From NCBI GenBank assembly GCA_020746105.1, contig CM036622.1, positions 41,331,477 to 41,395,476 on the forward strand: 64,000 nucleotides of DNA, given 5' to 3'. The stretch's first letter is position 1, and the number at the start of each line of letters is the position of its first letter. The translations under genes and the position numbers were made by a program. Positions 21,928 through 34,436 of the stretch are shown here, one piece after another. Source of the DNA: Trogon surrucura (lineage: Eukaryota > Chordata > Aves > Trogoniformes > Trogonidae). Below the pieces are notes generated by a model. The model ran no database searches and had not been told where the DNA came from. It saw only the letters and a program-made list of their open reading frames with translations.

Positions 21928-24900
21928 AGAGATTTCTCATTGCTGCTGTGAGGAAGTTTTATTTGCCTGACATCCACCAGCTGATGATCAGCTGGTGTTT
22001 GCTGTCCATGCAGAGTTGAAATTTGTGAGAGTCTGTTGTCATGTACAGGGCCTTCTGCCCAAATCAGACTGAGGTCTGATACTTGGTAACATCTTGTGAC
22101 AGCCACTTGAACCTAGGACCAACTCCTCACTTCTGTGTTTTTCTGCTGATGTGTTTTGTCCTCCATTTTTCTATCATCATTACCAGGGGAATGGGAAACA
22201 TCTCGTGCTGCATGACCAGTCCTCCTCTGCAGAGTGTGTAGCCCTAGTGAGGTCTTTTCATTCTCCCTCAAAACTCCCTCCCAGTTCTGTGTCAGCACGC
22301 CAGCTTCTCTCAGGGTTTTCTATTTGCTTGCTTTTTTACTCCTAAATTGTTCACCTACTTCTGGGGCTGAAATATTCCTACAGCTTTTTGGTTTTCAGGA
22401 GGGCCTGGGGCCTTGCTATGATGCCACTAACAGGTTTCCCATTGCTGGCCCCAGCTTGGGAGAGGTCAGTAGCATCACTTAACCATTGCTGACCACTGGA
22501 AGAGCAGCTCCTTTCCAGTTTCTGCCATGAACTGAGCTGCCACTGAGGTATCTAGAGATTACTTGGCCTTTGAGCACTGGGCAGGGAGAAGAGTTATGTA
22601 TCAAGGTTTTCTTCAAAGTGTCTGGCAAGGTGCAAGGACCAGAATGCAGGCTTTTCGGGACTGCTCAGGTGCAGGAGAGCATGGATTGGAGCAGAGCGAT
22701 GCACAGACAGGTAATGTTGTAAAGTACAACAGCCATAAGTCAGTAACTTCTGTGGGTGTTTTCTGTTAGTAGGAACCTTTGGCCTATCCCAGCATTCAAA
22801 AAGAAGAAAAAAAAAAAATCAATGCTGGTATTTTAAAGATCAAATTTATAACATGGGGAAGATGTTACAGCAGTGAAGTCTGCCAGTGCTGTTCAAGTAT
22901 TTTTCTCTGTACCACTTTTATTGCTATGTTAATTTTAAATAAATTGCTCCTGTGATGTATAATTGTGGCCACTTTGGATCCAAAAATGTCTTCAATATAG
23001 AGATTCCTTTTGGCCTACTCTTTTTCTGTTAAATTAATCAAGGTTTAAGAAGAATGCGTGAAATACGGTCCTGCCTCCAGAGTACAATGAAGTGGATGTA
23101 AATGATGAACAATTGTCATGGCTGTACCTGAAAATATTTGTGTAAATGAAATGTGCTTATCCTGGGTTTAGTTGTTTGGGTTTTAAGTCTTATAAAAACA
23201 CATAAAAAGCAAACAACTTAAAACAGGTAGTTTTAGAAGGCTTGGCATTATCTGGACTGCACTGATTTTGGTTATTATTAGATTATTATATTTATTCTCA
23301 GAGGAGAACATGGTTAGTAGGGACTTTGTCTTGAAAATTATTTTTAACATGATGAGAGGCCTCTGCTATCTGTCACTTTTCCCTGTCTGTATTATTTGTG
23401 ATCTTTCATTCCTTTTATTAGTAAATGAGAGGGGAAAATGGGAATAACATCAGGAAATAGATGAAGGCACAATAAACAGTACTATGGGAACAGTAAATTA
23501 AAGCATCTGCTTTTGGTTTTCTGGGAAATCAAGAAGCAACTGAAGCAAAAACAGTATTAGTTTTTATAGTATTCTTTTTTTTTTCTTGGATTACACTTCT
23601 ATATCTGCTGTCAGGCTTTCCCATACTCCTTAAAGTTTCTTCTTTCCTCCATCTTTTTTTTTTTTTTCCTTCCTCCTTTTCTTGAAACAGTCGCTTCATT
23701 GAAACCCAGACTGAAGCCTACAAAGGCTCCATAGTGAACAAATAATAAAGGACAGAGTCTCCAAGTGCGGTTGATCTGGGCTCGATTTTGCCGTAGCATT
23801 TGTGCCTGGTTTGAGATACGGCCGTGACCCTTCCCAGCAGTGCTCCTTCGGAGGGGCTGGCACGCTGGCGGTGAGGCAGCGGTCAGGCTGGTGCCTGCAG
23901 CTGCACAGGCAGCACTTATTTACTGTTAAGAAATTAATATAAACATGACATGTAGTTCACCGTGAGCTATTTTCACAGATGGAATGAGTCTGCGGCATAA
24001 CGTAGGGATGTAAACTAGAGGGTTGTTTAGCGTTTTGCTCAATTCTTTTGCTCCCCCCCATCCCCTGTTTGCACACAGCTCAGGTCTCCTGTTATAGCAG
24101 AGTAGCTGACGTGGGGCTCTTCAGCTGCTTGAAGCTTTCCCTAATCAAGGCGTGCGTCCTGTTTTGGAACGCTCTGGCAGGGGAGATGTGCTGGTCAATC
24201 CCGGTCCCCGACCATGGGGTGATAAGTAAAGCGGTGCTGAGGCTGAGGGCAACGTAGTGATGTTGTTTTGGAACCACACTCAGCCACGGGGGCCCCCAAA
24301 TCGTGCTAACCTCAGTGACGCACTTCCCGACATCTCCCCTTTCGTGAGGTATGTAGTGGGGTGCTCGTGGCTGATGGATATATAATTTATGGCTTGCAGA
24401 TCAAGGCTTACCAGCTTGACAGCATGGTATTAGCAAGGACACTTTTACAGTGTTTTAGTGGTATCATGGGGATTTGTTTGCTGTTCCAAGCTTGTCACTC
24501 CAAAAATGGTATTAAATATGACATAAAAGTGGAGGGATTTTTAAAATGTGAAAAAATTTAACCAAAACCCCATAATCTGACTACCAACTTTTAAAGTTTT
24601 TACTCCTGAAATATTAAGGGCTGGAAGTCTATTGTTTTTTCGTGAGCTTTTTCAAAGTAAGTGTGACTCTTCTGTAAACACCAGGCTTCAAGAACTAAGA
24701 CTTTGAAAGAGCCAGATGATATTGTGAGACTCTGGAGGGAAAAATAAGGGGCTATCTACAGTGTTATAAGCATCATAAAGTACTCCCTCTGGTTCCACAT
24801 CCCTTTATTCTGGGACATGAAAGCGAAACCTGAGCCAATACAGGATTACAGAACTAGGTTACAAACCTGGAGCTAGACTATTTGTAGTTAAAGCATCAGA

Positions 24901-26208
24901 AATGTATTTTGTATGCTTATTTTGGTTTAAAAATTTCATGCATTTGGAAAACTCCTTCTCCCCCCCCGAGAGTTCTTCCTCTCAAGTAATTAAAGCAAGA
25001 CAGTAAGCAGCAGAGACAATGAATTGTAAAAATTCATTGCTGGTTACAACAAGAATTTGAACCTCATCCATCTGTCATCAGGGAAAAAAAAAAAGCCTTT
25101 CAAAAAGCAGATGGTCTTGTAACTAAAACAAATCTGGATTCTGGCAGACAGGGTGAGAAATGTGCATTGTGAGAACAGGGGAAACACTGAGAACTATTCA
25201 TCGTGGTGGAATGCTCTAGCTGTGAATACCTTTGCTAATGCTGTCATACGTGATGGTGATCTTCAGAGCTCAAAACCAGAAACTTTGATTCCATCTGCAG
25301 GCTCACAAGAATTAAGTATTATTTCAGGAGAACAGCTTTTATGTGCTTCTCGGAAAGGTGTAATCTCCTAGTAGGTATAAGGGTTCTGCATAGGAAAGGC
25401 GGAAGTCATGGATTAGCATTGAAAGAACTGTGTTCAGAATAAAACTATGTTTACAATGCTGTGTTTATGCACAAGCATTTGCTCTTTTGGGTGCAGTCTA
25501 GCAAGATTAATAACCCAATTATAAATAATGCCAGTTTTCCATTATTTAATGGCAGTTTAGATGAGAGGAAAAAAAAAAAACACCACTCCTTGCTAGAAGC
25601 TTATTTCTGCCTACTCTTCTGTGTGTTCTACCTAGGTGAAGTTGTATGACTTTATGCAGGACTCATTCTCTCTAGCAATCCCTGAGTCATTTGATCAGCT
25701 TCACCAGCTGCAAGGGATATGTAAAACTCCACACTGCTTGCATGCTTGCCACTGATACTGTACTCTGTGGTTGATAACTTAAATTCCTAGGGGCTCTGTG
25801 CATTTCTTGCATCCGATGTGGACCTGAGTAGCCCAATGGACTATTAAAAACACTTTTATAGCAACTGATTGTTTACTCAACAATCACATCGAGCTTTCTC
25901 TCAGAGAGCAGAAATACTCTCTGGAGTTATTCTAGCCTCTTCATCTAGAGCTAGCAGCCTTTTCAATAGTTTGTTGTGGGAAACTCTCTCAAATCCAATT
26001 GAAAAATATAGCAGCTAGCTCAGACACATCCTCATGTATAGTAGGAAAACTGTTAAATACTTCAGGGCTAGTCTTAGGTCCATCCTATGTTTAGAAACAG
26101 GTTAGAAATCCGAAGACAAAGATTTTGGTAACTATACAGTTGCTACGTCCTTATGTCCCCGAAAGGCAAGAAGATGCTCATGAACAGGATGGTCATCAAT
26201 GTCACGTT
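21879..26208. other. Unassigned non-coding DNA
   Basis: The other flank of the CR1 insertion. It starts with non-CR1 sequence and contains a 23-base perfect inverted repeat at 21975-21997. T-runs lie near 23571-23584 and 23650-23668, and a small C-run near 24960. A CpG-richer pocket lies at about 24110-24330. No supported gene. Confidence 0.5.
21975..21997. repeat. Perfect inverted repeat, 11-bp arms
   Basis: Arms CACCAGCTGAT and ATCAGCTGGTG are separated by a single G, making a fully symmetric cruciform-capable site about 100 bases beyond the CR1 breakpoint. Each arm contains CAGCTG, an E-box type core. Function unknown. Confidence 0.7.
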
Positions 26209-26230
26209 GAGGCTCCCAGGTGGGAGCCTC
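26209..26230. repeat. Perfect hairpin, 10-bp arms with GG loop
   Basis: Arms GAGGCTCCCA and TGGGAGCCTC are perfectly complementary and separated by two bases. Overlapping open frames run through it on both strands without a recognised domain. It has no T-run after it that would suggest a pol III or bacterial-type terminator. Confidence 0.7.
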
Positions 26231-29200
26231 TTTTTGCTGTGCAGTTCTGGTTTGTGCTGCCAGCTGAGGCAGAAAGCAGGGGATGTTACACAGTCCCTTG
26301 GGATGAGGTTTATGCCCCAAAGAGGCAGGACTTGCCATGCAAATACAAGAAAAGCCAAACAAAAGTCTCTTGCATGATGGGTGAATACATAGTTTAGTTT
26401 AAGTGAGCCTTCCTCCTTCCCCATCACCACTATGTAAGTACTTTTCTTAGTGTTCTGTCTCCTGCGTGGATGTAGCATGGATTTAAAAAAAACCACAAAA
26501 ACTTAGATAGGCAGAGCAAACTGCTTTAAAACTGTCCCTAAGGAAAGGACTACAGCTGCCCAACTCTCTTTTGTCTCTTTAGCCAAATTATCTAGACCAG
26601 AAGATGTGAAAAAACTTGAAATGATGCCCATTAATCTTCTCCATTATACCCAGGATCCTAAGAACAGTAAGAACTCTTGCAGTCTTCATCCTCATCCATA
26701 TCCAACATTATATCTTATGTGAATCTTAAAGTGTGTGAGCTTTTAGTCTCCCTAAAATATATGAATAAGAGATGTGAATATTGGTGTGGGGTTTTCTTCT
26801 GAAGCGCTGGTGATACCATTCCACGGCCATTGTATTGATGTGCTTTAAAAATAATTAGTTTTAATGCATACCATTATATTTCACTGACCCACAGACTGAA
26901 AGTCAGAGAATGTCCTTAGCTTGATAAGTAAACATTAAAGGGAAGAGATCCAATTTCAAATCCATTCTCTGCCCTGGTCCCAGCCAAATTTGAACTGTGG
27001 TTTCTCGCCTTGGGAAGGTTTGTGTAGAGCTGAGCTAGGGAGTCTCCCTCAGTGCTGTACAGAAGGTGCATCCTTTGGCATCAGTAACTGCTCTGTTCCA
27101 GGAACTGGGTTGTGACCACTGGGACACTGCCTGGGACAAGAGGCCTCTCTGTCCCATCCCTTGCTCTTCTGGGGTATGTACATCCTAATGCAGAGCCCCA
27201 AAGGTAAGGGGGAGGGAAGGGGAGTCCCTGTCCTGGAGCACTGGGTACCCTATAGCACACTCCACAAGCGTGGGTGATATGTGCGCAGGATCCCCTAATG
27301 GTGGAAAGGAACTGCATACGTGCAAATCCGTCACGCTGCACAGCTCTTATGCTTGGCAATAAAAGAAGTTGTTCACTTGTGTGCAAGCCCATAGCTAATA
27401 GGAGCAGGAGGAAAAGAAGGCATCAACTTGTTCTTTTATAGAATATAATTATGCATTCTATGATTATATGATTATATAATAATATATGATTATTTTTTCA
27501 GCTGAACCCTGTGCCAGTTCCTGCTGTGGCCTGTCCCAGAGCAAGATACCTTATTTTTTATCAAAGGGAACACTTGAAGCTCTGGTTAAACTTATTGTTT
27601 TCTTTTTAATTTGATGAATTTCTGTCTCGGAGGGTTCCTGAGTTTGTGTTGCTTTCTTTGTGACATAGCTACCACATAAAATCAGTAAAAATTGTAGAGC
27701 TCTGGCTGCAGTGTTGAGGCATAATGTGGTGTGAGTTTGCACATGTATATGTTAACATATATTCAGTTTTATTTGTCTGTTTTATTGTTTCGGTATTGAT
27801 TTGTTTAAATATTTAGTCTTAAATTAATTTTGCTCCTCTTTGTGCATGTTAAACTGCTGTGCTATTTCTCATAGCAATTCTTTGGTTCTTCGTAGTAAGC
27901 AGAAGAGTTTCAGCCATCTGGGTTAATCATCACTGCTTCACTGTGATCCTCAATCAGTTGTGTAGCAAATGCATGTTGGCTTTTGTTGAGGAAAAGATAA
28001 TCAGCAAAGCTTGGCCAGGATAGAACGGCTTCTTCCATCCCCTTTGGCTTCACTGCTAACAAATCAAAGGAAGGTGCTGTTGGCAGTGGAAGGACTATGG
28101 GGTGTGAAGGGAGTGGAGCCCTTAACTCTGCTGTGGGATGCAGGGATTGACGCTGAACGGGACGTGTAATGCTGGCATGACCCCGCTTTCCAGAGGTAAA
28201 CCCTCATCCTTTAGTCACATCCTTGTCATGCTGTGACAGTGCATATGCTAACCAGTGAAACTACTGAATTCAGCGCGTTTGGGTGCTGTGGTTTGGTAAT
28301 TTGCCTCTAGTTTTCTGTCAATCCAGTGTGCCAGTGGAAACATCGCTATTTTAGTTCCGTACAGATCTGGGAGTGCCTTTAGGTCGCAGTTCAATGCTGT
28401 ATTTTTGTGTGGTCATGGAGAATATGCTGTGTTTGTCAAAACTATTTTTTTTTTCAGATTTGCTATTGGATTCAAGAAGAAAATGAATTTTGCAGTTCTG
28501 TGCGTCTCTTGGAGTCTTCTTGCTCTGACTGACTGATCAAACAGTTTGAACCCAGCTCCCTCTTTGTAGTCATTCACACCTCTCAAGGGTGCCTGTGTCA
28601 GGCTGTTGATGCAGTAATTTCTTGAAAATATTAGTGGGGAAAATGGGGTTTGAAGGGAAGATCAGGCTTATAGTCTTAAGATAGGAATGATGAAGGAAAC
28701 AAAAAGGTACAAATTCACAGACATTTTTTCTATCATAAATTTATATGAAGTTCTTGGAGGAAAATGAGTTCTAGGTCATGTTTAGAGGTATGGCTTTTCC
28801 TTTTTTTTAAAAGGAGCAAACTGAAATGTTTTGAAAGGTAAACAAGCATCAGTAAAAGCAGTATGTGTGAGGACCACAGCCCCCAAAGAATTGCATCTCT
28901 CATTTCAATTTCCCTGTAAGACACATTATATTTAAGAGCTTCCTGTGTTAAGGGATCTTCGATGCATCTAAGAGCAATTATTAACTGCTAAGTAAATAAT
29001 ATGGTGTATTTTTTTCAGAACAAAGTGCTGGTTTGAAATTCTACATCTCTAATACATTCTATAAGGATACCCTTGCAGTATGTGTTCAGTGTAAGTTAAT
29101 TTATGGATTGGGGAATCAAATCCCGCATTAGCAAGCCAAAATTCTGCAAGCTCATTCTTGGCTAAGCCCCAGCCTTTCATGCAAAAGGCGATTGAAATGG

Positions 29201-29944
29201 GAGAAAATAAAAAACCGTGGTTGTTTTAGAGCAATGGATTAAAATTATCCCACGCTGGTCTGGGGAACAGTGTGGCCATGAGGGAAAGGGTGATAACTTC
29301 AGCTGACTTTAATTTGCCAGAAGTCGTCCTGCCCTCTCCTTTAACATTAGCTGTTGCAGAGCTGTGATTAAGTGTTCTCCCTCCTGATAACAACTCGAGG
29401 AGAAGTGGCTGACAGGTAGAAACAGCAGCCAAACTGCTGCGTGTTTTAGAAGGTGTTTGCTGATGCGCTGGCATCCCTTGTCAGCACAGCTGATAAGCTC
29501 TAAGGCAAACCGCCACCCAGAATTTCTTTGGCAGCCCAGCAAGTGGCCGGATGAATGGTGCTGTACACAATGTGCTAATTGCCACAAATTGGCTACACTT
29601 GGTTGGGAATGACAGAGTGACAGTGTATGGGGGTGTGGTGTGGAGTATTTTTTTTGGTTTTTTTTTTTTTCTTTTTAATGATCTAGTTCCTAAATACTTA
29701 TCTTGTTCCATTTTTGGTCTGAGAACAGGCATAGACTTTTTTTTTTGTACGTTGGCAGCAAAGGGAGTTTTCGTTAGCCTCAGAAATACTGATGATTAAC
29801 TACAATACAAAATTTGAAGCAGCTCTAATTAAAACTAATTGAAAAGTGCAAGAAAAAGCTCTGAATTACAATAGGAAGACCTCTTACATTGTTAAAGTGG
29901 TTTTAAAATATTGTAGCAAATACTTGATTTTCCTTTAAAAGATG
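26231..29944. other. Unassigned non-coding DNA
   Basis: No gene recognised. An AT-rich TATG/ATTATA patch lies at about 27436-27495. Its ATTCTATGATTATATGATT resembles a degraded CR1 octamer tail, but no CR1 body precedes it. T-runs lie near 28444-28454 and 29657-29673. Confidence 0.45.
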
Positions 29945-30734
29945 TTGTAAAGTCAGAAGTACTTTCTATCCAAAAAGGAGCCAGGCTTCAAAATTTCACA
30001 ACAGAGTGTCCGTTTGCATCTGTACGGAAAATCACGTTGCCAGAGGTCAGTGTTCACAAAGAAGACAGAGGAGTCTTAACTTTATTCGAATAAAGGGAGA
30101 GTTCACCGGGGTTGCCAAGTCCCAGTGAGGTCTCTCAAATTGCCGGAGGACGCAGCCCCCTTTTATCCTAATTTCCCGGCCGCATGAAACCCTCTCCCTT
30201 TCCCCATTGGCTGAGGTACTCAGGAGGTACAGACTTCCCGATCCGCCTATTCCATGTTCCCCCTTAACATGTACCCCCCTTAACAACATACATCGCATGT
30301 TGCATTAACTCCAACTTTATGCCGCCCAGGGCGGAGAAGTTAATATTCATAGGCCTATTAAGCCTGCGCACTCTTTCTCAAAGTTCAAAAGTTTAGAGCA
30401 TCCTTGCTGTTGACTTAATTAATAGCCCTAATGGTCAAGGTGTCTTGTTATCTTCTCCTGCAGGCTGCATTCTGTGACTCCCTCGTTCAGGAAGGACACT
30501 CTCCTCTTTGTTCCATCACTAATAAGGAGAAAAACCCCACACTCTCCTCTTCTGGTTTTATCACTTATTTGTAAAGACACTCTCTTATTCTCTCACATCC
30601 CATCAGAGATAGGTAGGATGTCTTCTGTTCCTTCTCAACAGACACTGCATCTTGTTTTTTTCATTTTATTACTCCCCATCACCACCATCTGGATTTTAAC
30701 ATTTCTTTAACTGTTAGAGCAGCTCAAGCCCACA
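29945..30734 (-). mobile_element. Probable solo LTR of an endogenous retrovirus
   Basis: On the minus strand the promoter layout of an LTR is visible: a CCAAT box (plus-strand CCCCATTGG near 30204-30212), then GGATAAAAGG (plus 30160-30169) as TATA box, then about 80 bases later AATAAAG (plus CTTTATT near 30080) as poly(A) signal. No gag, pol or env sequence adjoins it, so it is solo or a fragment. Outer borders are tentative. The sequence AGATG occurs on both sides (29940-29944 and 30735-30739), and the 30734 end is a proper TG on the minus strand, but the other end does not finish in a clean CA. The true borders could differ. Confidence 0.55.
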
Positions 30735-33570
30735 AGATGGGGATATAAGGTATTGTATACAGACACAGGGAGGCGAGCAAGTGTGTGTGTCCCTTATGTG
30801 AAGATATTTAGGAGAATAAAATCCTTGTGTTGAAGAGGCACCTGGGGCACTCTTTAGCTATCTTTGGTGGTGGATGGAGATGCTGGGGTTTCTCTGATGT
30901 GGAGGTTATCCCTGTGGCACCTGCTGCTACGTGTGGGTCCCTGCTGCGTGGCAGTGACATCGACATGGTACTACCCAGCAGCTTCTACCAGTAGTGATGG
31001 TCATGACCCATCAGGCTTGGACAATGCTCAGCTTTATGCTGCAGGGCAGATGCGGCAGATGGTTCTAAACCTTGTGTCTTTTCATAGTGAGGAGCCACAA
31101 GGCAATTCTAATGCTGTCCAGAGAAGCAGGAATGGAGAAAGGAGACTTGCTCACTGCTTCTGCTACAGCATAAAAGCATCATGATACAAAACAGGCTGCT
31201 TCCGCTTGCCCCAAACTCAAGATACATAGGAAGTGCAGGTTCATGCCAGTATCTGCCTGTCACTTCCCAGCCAATTTATGATGTTGATGCTAGGAGCTTA
31301 CTGAGTATGTTCATTTCTGTCCAAAATACGAAGCTCCTACCTTTCTGCCTTCCTCCAGCTGCAACTTGAAAAGAGGAATAAGGGAGGTACATGGGCATGG
31401 GAGTCGTCAGTATGGATGTGATGGCAAGATCATTTCATGACACTGTTCTTCGCTATCATATAGCAAATAATAAAGTGCTCTGCAGTCATAACACCACACG
31501 CGCACTGTGCTGGGGGAGTTGGCAAAGAGTGAGAGGAGGAACAGTGTTAAGAGAAAACAGCATGTTGGCATGTTTGGTTTCTGTCCAAGATCTCTAGTAA
31601 ATGAAGAGAGCAAAAAAATAATGGGAAGATGATTCTGTATATCCTGTGTAGACTGTTAGTCAAATTCGGCTAAATTGCCTTGTCAGCTGAAGGAAAGCAA
31701 ATGTAGATGGCAGGATGTTCGGAGGGATTTGAACAGCACCTGAGGCAGGAAACACAGAAAGATATCTAGAAACTGAAAGGTTTGGTGTGGTTTTTTTTTT
31801 TTGTTTTGTGGTGTTTTTTTAGTTTTTATTTTTTATACTTTCAGTGGCATTATTCTGGCTTGCTCTTTCATCTAGCAGAAGTGATGGTTGTCGGTGTAAG
31901 TGTGTGTGAACTGTGTGTGAAGTGTGAGATAAATGAGAGAACAGTCTGAAGGGAAGAGCATGTTTATTCTGATTAAGGAAATCAGTGGCTTGATTGCCAT
32001 TCAGCTTTCTGAAGCAGAGCTGCATGCACTGCTTATTATTTATTTGTTTATTTTTTTTAAAAAAAAACCAAACCACACCGTTTTTAAAGGAGTATATTAA
32101 ATGTCAGGAAATAATCATTGCATATCCTTGAAAAATCATTCTCTATGGAGTTGTTTAACTTTTTGTATTTCATCTGTTTTAAATCACAATGAATCCTTAG
32201 GTGAGTCTTTAAAAGTACATTCATGGATATCCCTGATTTTCTTAATTATTTATTTCTTTATACAGACCTTCCTTTGTGGTTTTTCCACTGGGGTTCAGCA
32301 TAAATAACGCACAAATATCTGAGATGCACTTTCTTAAAATAAAGCTGTTTATTGGCATTCTTAGCTGCTGAATTCTGAATTAACCATGTATGGTCTTTTC
32401 TTCCAAGCACTGCTAAGGATGGCTCTGTAAGCTCAGTAGCCATGGCCCTTTCAGGAGCAGTGAGTTGCTCTGTGGGCTGTGATCCGAGCCTCCGTGCATC
32501 CTCTTGGTCTCGGATGGGCCATGGAGAGGATGAAACTATGTTTCCACAAATGTTCTCATATCCTGCTTGCCTCTGCCATTAGTGTTGTTGAGCAGGTCTT
32601 AACACATGTGGATTCAGCTGCCCAAGTCAGGATTTAATGCAACTGAGGTGCTGTTGGCCAAATGTATTTGGGTTTGGTTTCTATCTTGTTGTTGTTGTTA
32701 CTGGGTTTTTTTTCCTTCCTTCTCAGAAGCTGCAGAAGTTCTTCTGGGGGGCAGTCAAATCTTGAAGGTGGTACAGAGTACCCTGTTTTTTGGGACTATA
32801 TGTCATTTCTTATTTACGTGGTCATAAGATCTGGACTTTGGAGAGAATTTGCTTTTGTCCTACAAATTAGGTGTTCTGATACTCTGGTCCATCTGGTACA
32901 TCTGTGTGCTGGAACTCTGGTCATAGCTTTTCAGTTCTCAATGGTACAGCATCACAGCCATTTTTGTAATACTGGCACGTCACTTGCAGCTGACACGTTT
33001 TCTGACACATCTTAAAGAGTCACTGGGCTTGAAGTGGCATTGAGGGAGAAATGTAGTGTTTTGTGAAATACAAGTGATGGGACTGGATGATTCAATAGTC
33101 CCTTTTGGCCTTTGAGTTGATAAAATGGTAGACCTGTTGCTGAGGGCTTGGTTTTGAGGACTGATTTAGCACTATGCCCCACAGAAAGATATGGAATGCT
33201 TTGGAGGCATTTTCTAGGCTAACCAGAAAGATGGAATAATTAACAGTTGCACAAATCATTAGAGGCCTTCTGTGGTATTCAGAGAATGCTAAAATAGATG
33301 TAATAAAATAGGCATTCTCCTTTTTGTAGGTGTTGAAAAGTAGCCAGGAGACTTCCTGAAATGAAAGGTAACTCCTCCATCTGTCTCTTCTGAAGTTTTA
33401 ACTTACAGATTTATGTTGTCAGAGCTGCATGTGACTTTTTGTTTCTTTTTATGAGATTATTTGCTGCTGTTAAAATATATATTTTAAAAGATTTTGGTGG
33501 ATTCCAAATTGTTGTACTTCGATCAGCTGTTAATGATAACTTGCTGCTGTTTTACTGTAAAACTAACAAA
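30735..33570. other. Unassigned non-coding DNA
   Basis: No supported gene. Long T/A runs lie near 31790-31837 and 32040-32070. A degraded stretch at about 33078-33112 (GGGACTGGATGATTCAATAG then TCCCTTTTGGCC) resembles a very old plus-strand CR1 3' end without its octamers. Confidence 0.45.
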
Positions 33571-34436
33571 TCATAGAATCATAGAATTGTCAGGGTTGGA
33601 AGGGACTTTAAAGATCATCTACTTCCAACTCCCGTGCCATGGGCAGGGACATCTCCCACTAGACCAGGTTGCCCAGAGCTCCATCCAGCCTGGCCTTAAA
33701 AACTTCCAGGGATGGGGCTTCCACCACCTCTCTGGGCAACCTCTTCCAGTGTCTCACCACCATCATGGCGAAGAACTTCCTCCTAACATCCAATCTGGAC
33801 CAATCCATCTCTAGCTTTAATCCATTCCCTTTAGTCCTACCACTATCCGACATCCTAAAAAGCCCCTCACCAGCTGTCTTGTAGGCCCCCTTGAGATACT
33901 GGAAGGCCACAGTAAGGTCTCCTCAGAGCCTTCTTTTCTGCAGACTGAACAACCCCAGCTCTCTCAGTCTGTCTTCATAGGAGAGGTGCTTCAACCCTCT
34001 GATCATCCTCCTGGCCCTTCTCTGGACATGCTCCAGCACATCCATATCTTTCTTGTGCTGTGGGCTCCAGAACTGGACGCAGTACTCCAGGTGAGGTCTC
34101 ATGAGAGTGAAGTAGAAGCGGAGAATCACATCTCTTGACCTGTTGGCCACACATCTCTTGATGCAGCCCAGGACACGATTGGCTTTCTGGCCTGCAAGTG
34201 CACACTGACGACACATGTTGAGCTTCTTGTCCACCAGTACCCCCAAGTCCTTTCCTTCAGGGCTGCTCTCAAGCCAGTCACTGCCCAGCCTATATTGGTG
34301 CTTGGGATTGTCCCCACCCGGATAGAGGACCTTGTTGAACTTCATGAAGTTGACATGGGCCCACCTTTCCAGCCTGTCGAAGTCCCTCTGGATGGCATCC
34401 CTACCCTCCAGTGTGTCAGCTGCCCCACACAGGAGG
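33571..34436 (-). mobile_element. 5'-truncated CR1 LINE, about 866 bp
   Basis: Minus-strand CR1 beginning inside the reverse-transcriptase C-terminal half and running to the complete 3' end. The octamer complement TCATAGAATCATAGAATTG is at 33571. The 5' break at about 34436 falls just before the coding stretch [20 protein letters not shown]. Left flank ACTAACAAA and right flank GGTAATAAA are similar but not identical, so a target-site duplication is not proven. It belongs to a different CR1 subfamily from the 19.4-kb element, as the octamer (ATTCTATG against ATTCTGTG) and coding sequence differ. Confidence 0.92.
33659..34436 (-). pseudogene. CR1 ORF2 C-terminal half with one premature stop
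   Basis: The minus-strand frame reads from the 5' truncation at about 34436 through [60 protein letters not shown] and [14 protein letters not shown], then meets a TGA at 33923-33925. Translation resumes in the same frame with GDLTVAFQYLKGAYKTAGEG and ends naturally at 33659. The TGA stands where the family has Arg in RRLRGDL, so it fits a CGA-to-TGA change by CpG deamination, not a frameshift. Only the part after the reverse-transcriptase catalytic core is present, so no enzymatic activity is expected. Confidence 0.85.

Noticed and set aside
26125-26496. Overlapping frames of 74-117 codons on both strands
   Set aside because: Several frames are open at once, none has a recognisable family signature, and there is no coherent splice-site pair. 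Treated as chance.
27436-27495. Possible CR1 octamer tail in an AT-rich patch
   Set aside because: Only one near-octamer is present and no CR1 body precedes it. Simple AT-rich repeat explains it equally well.
33075-33115. Very degraded CR1 3'-end resemblance
   Set aside because: Too diverged and lacking the octamers. Mentioned only in the description of its region.
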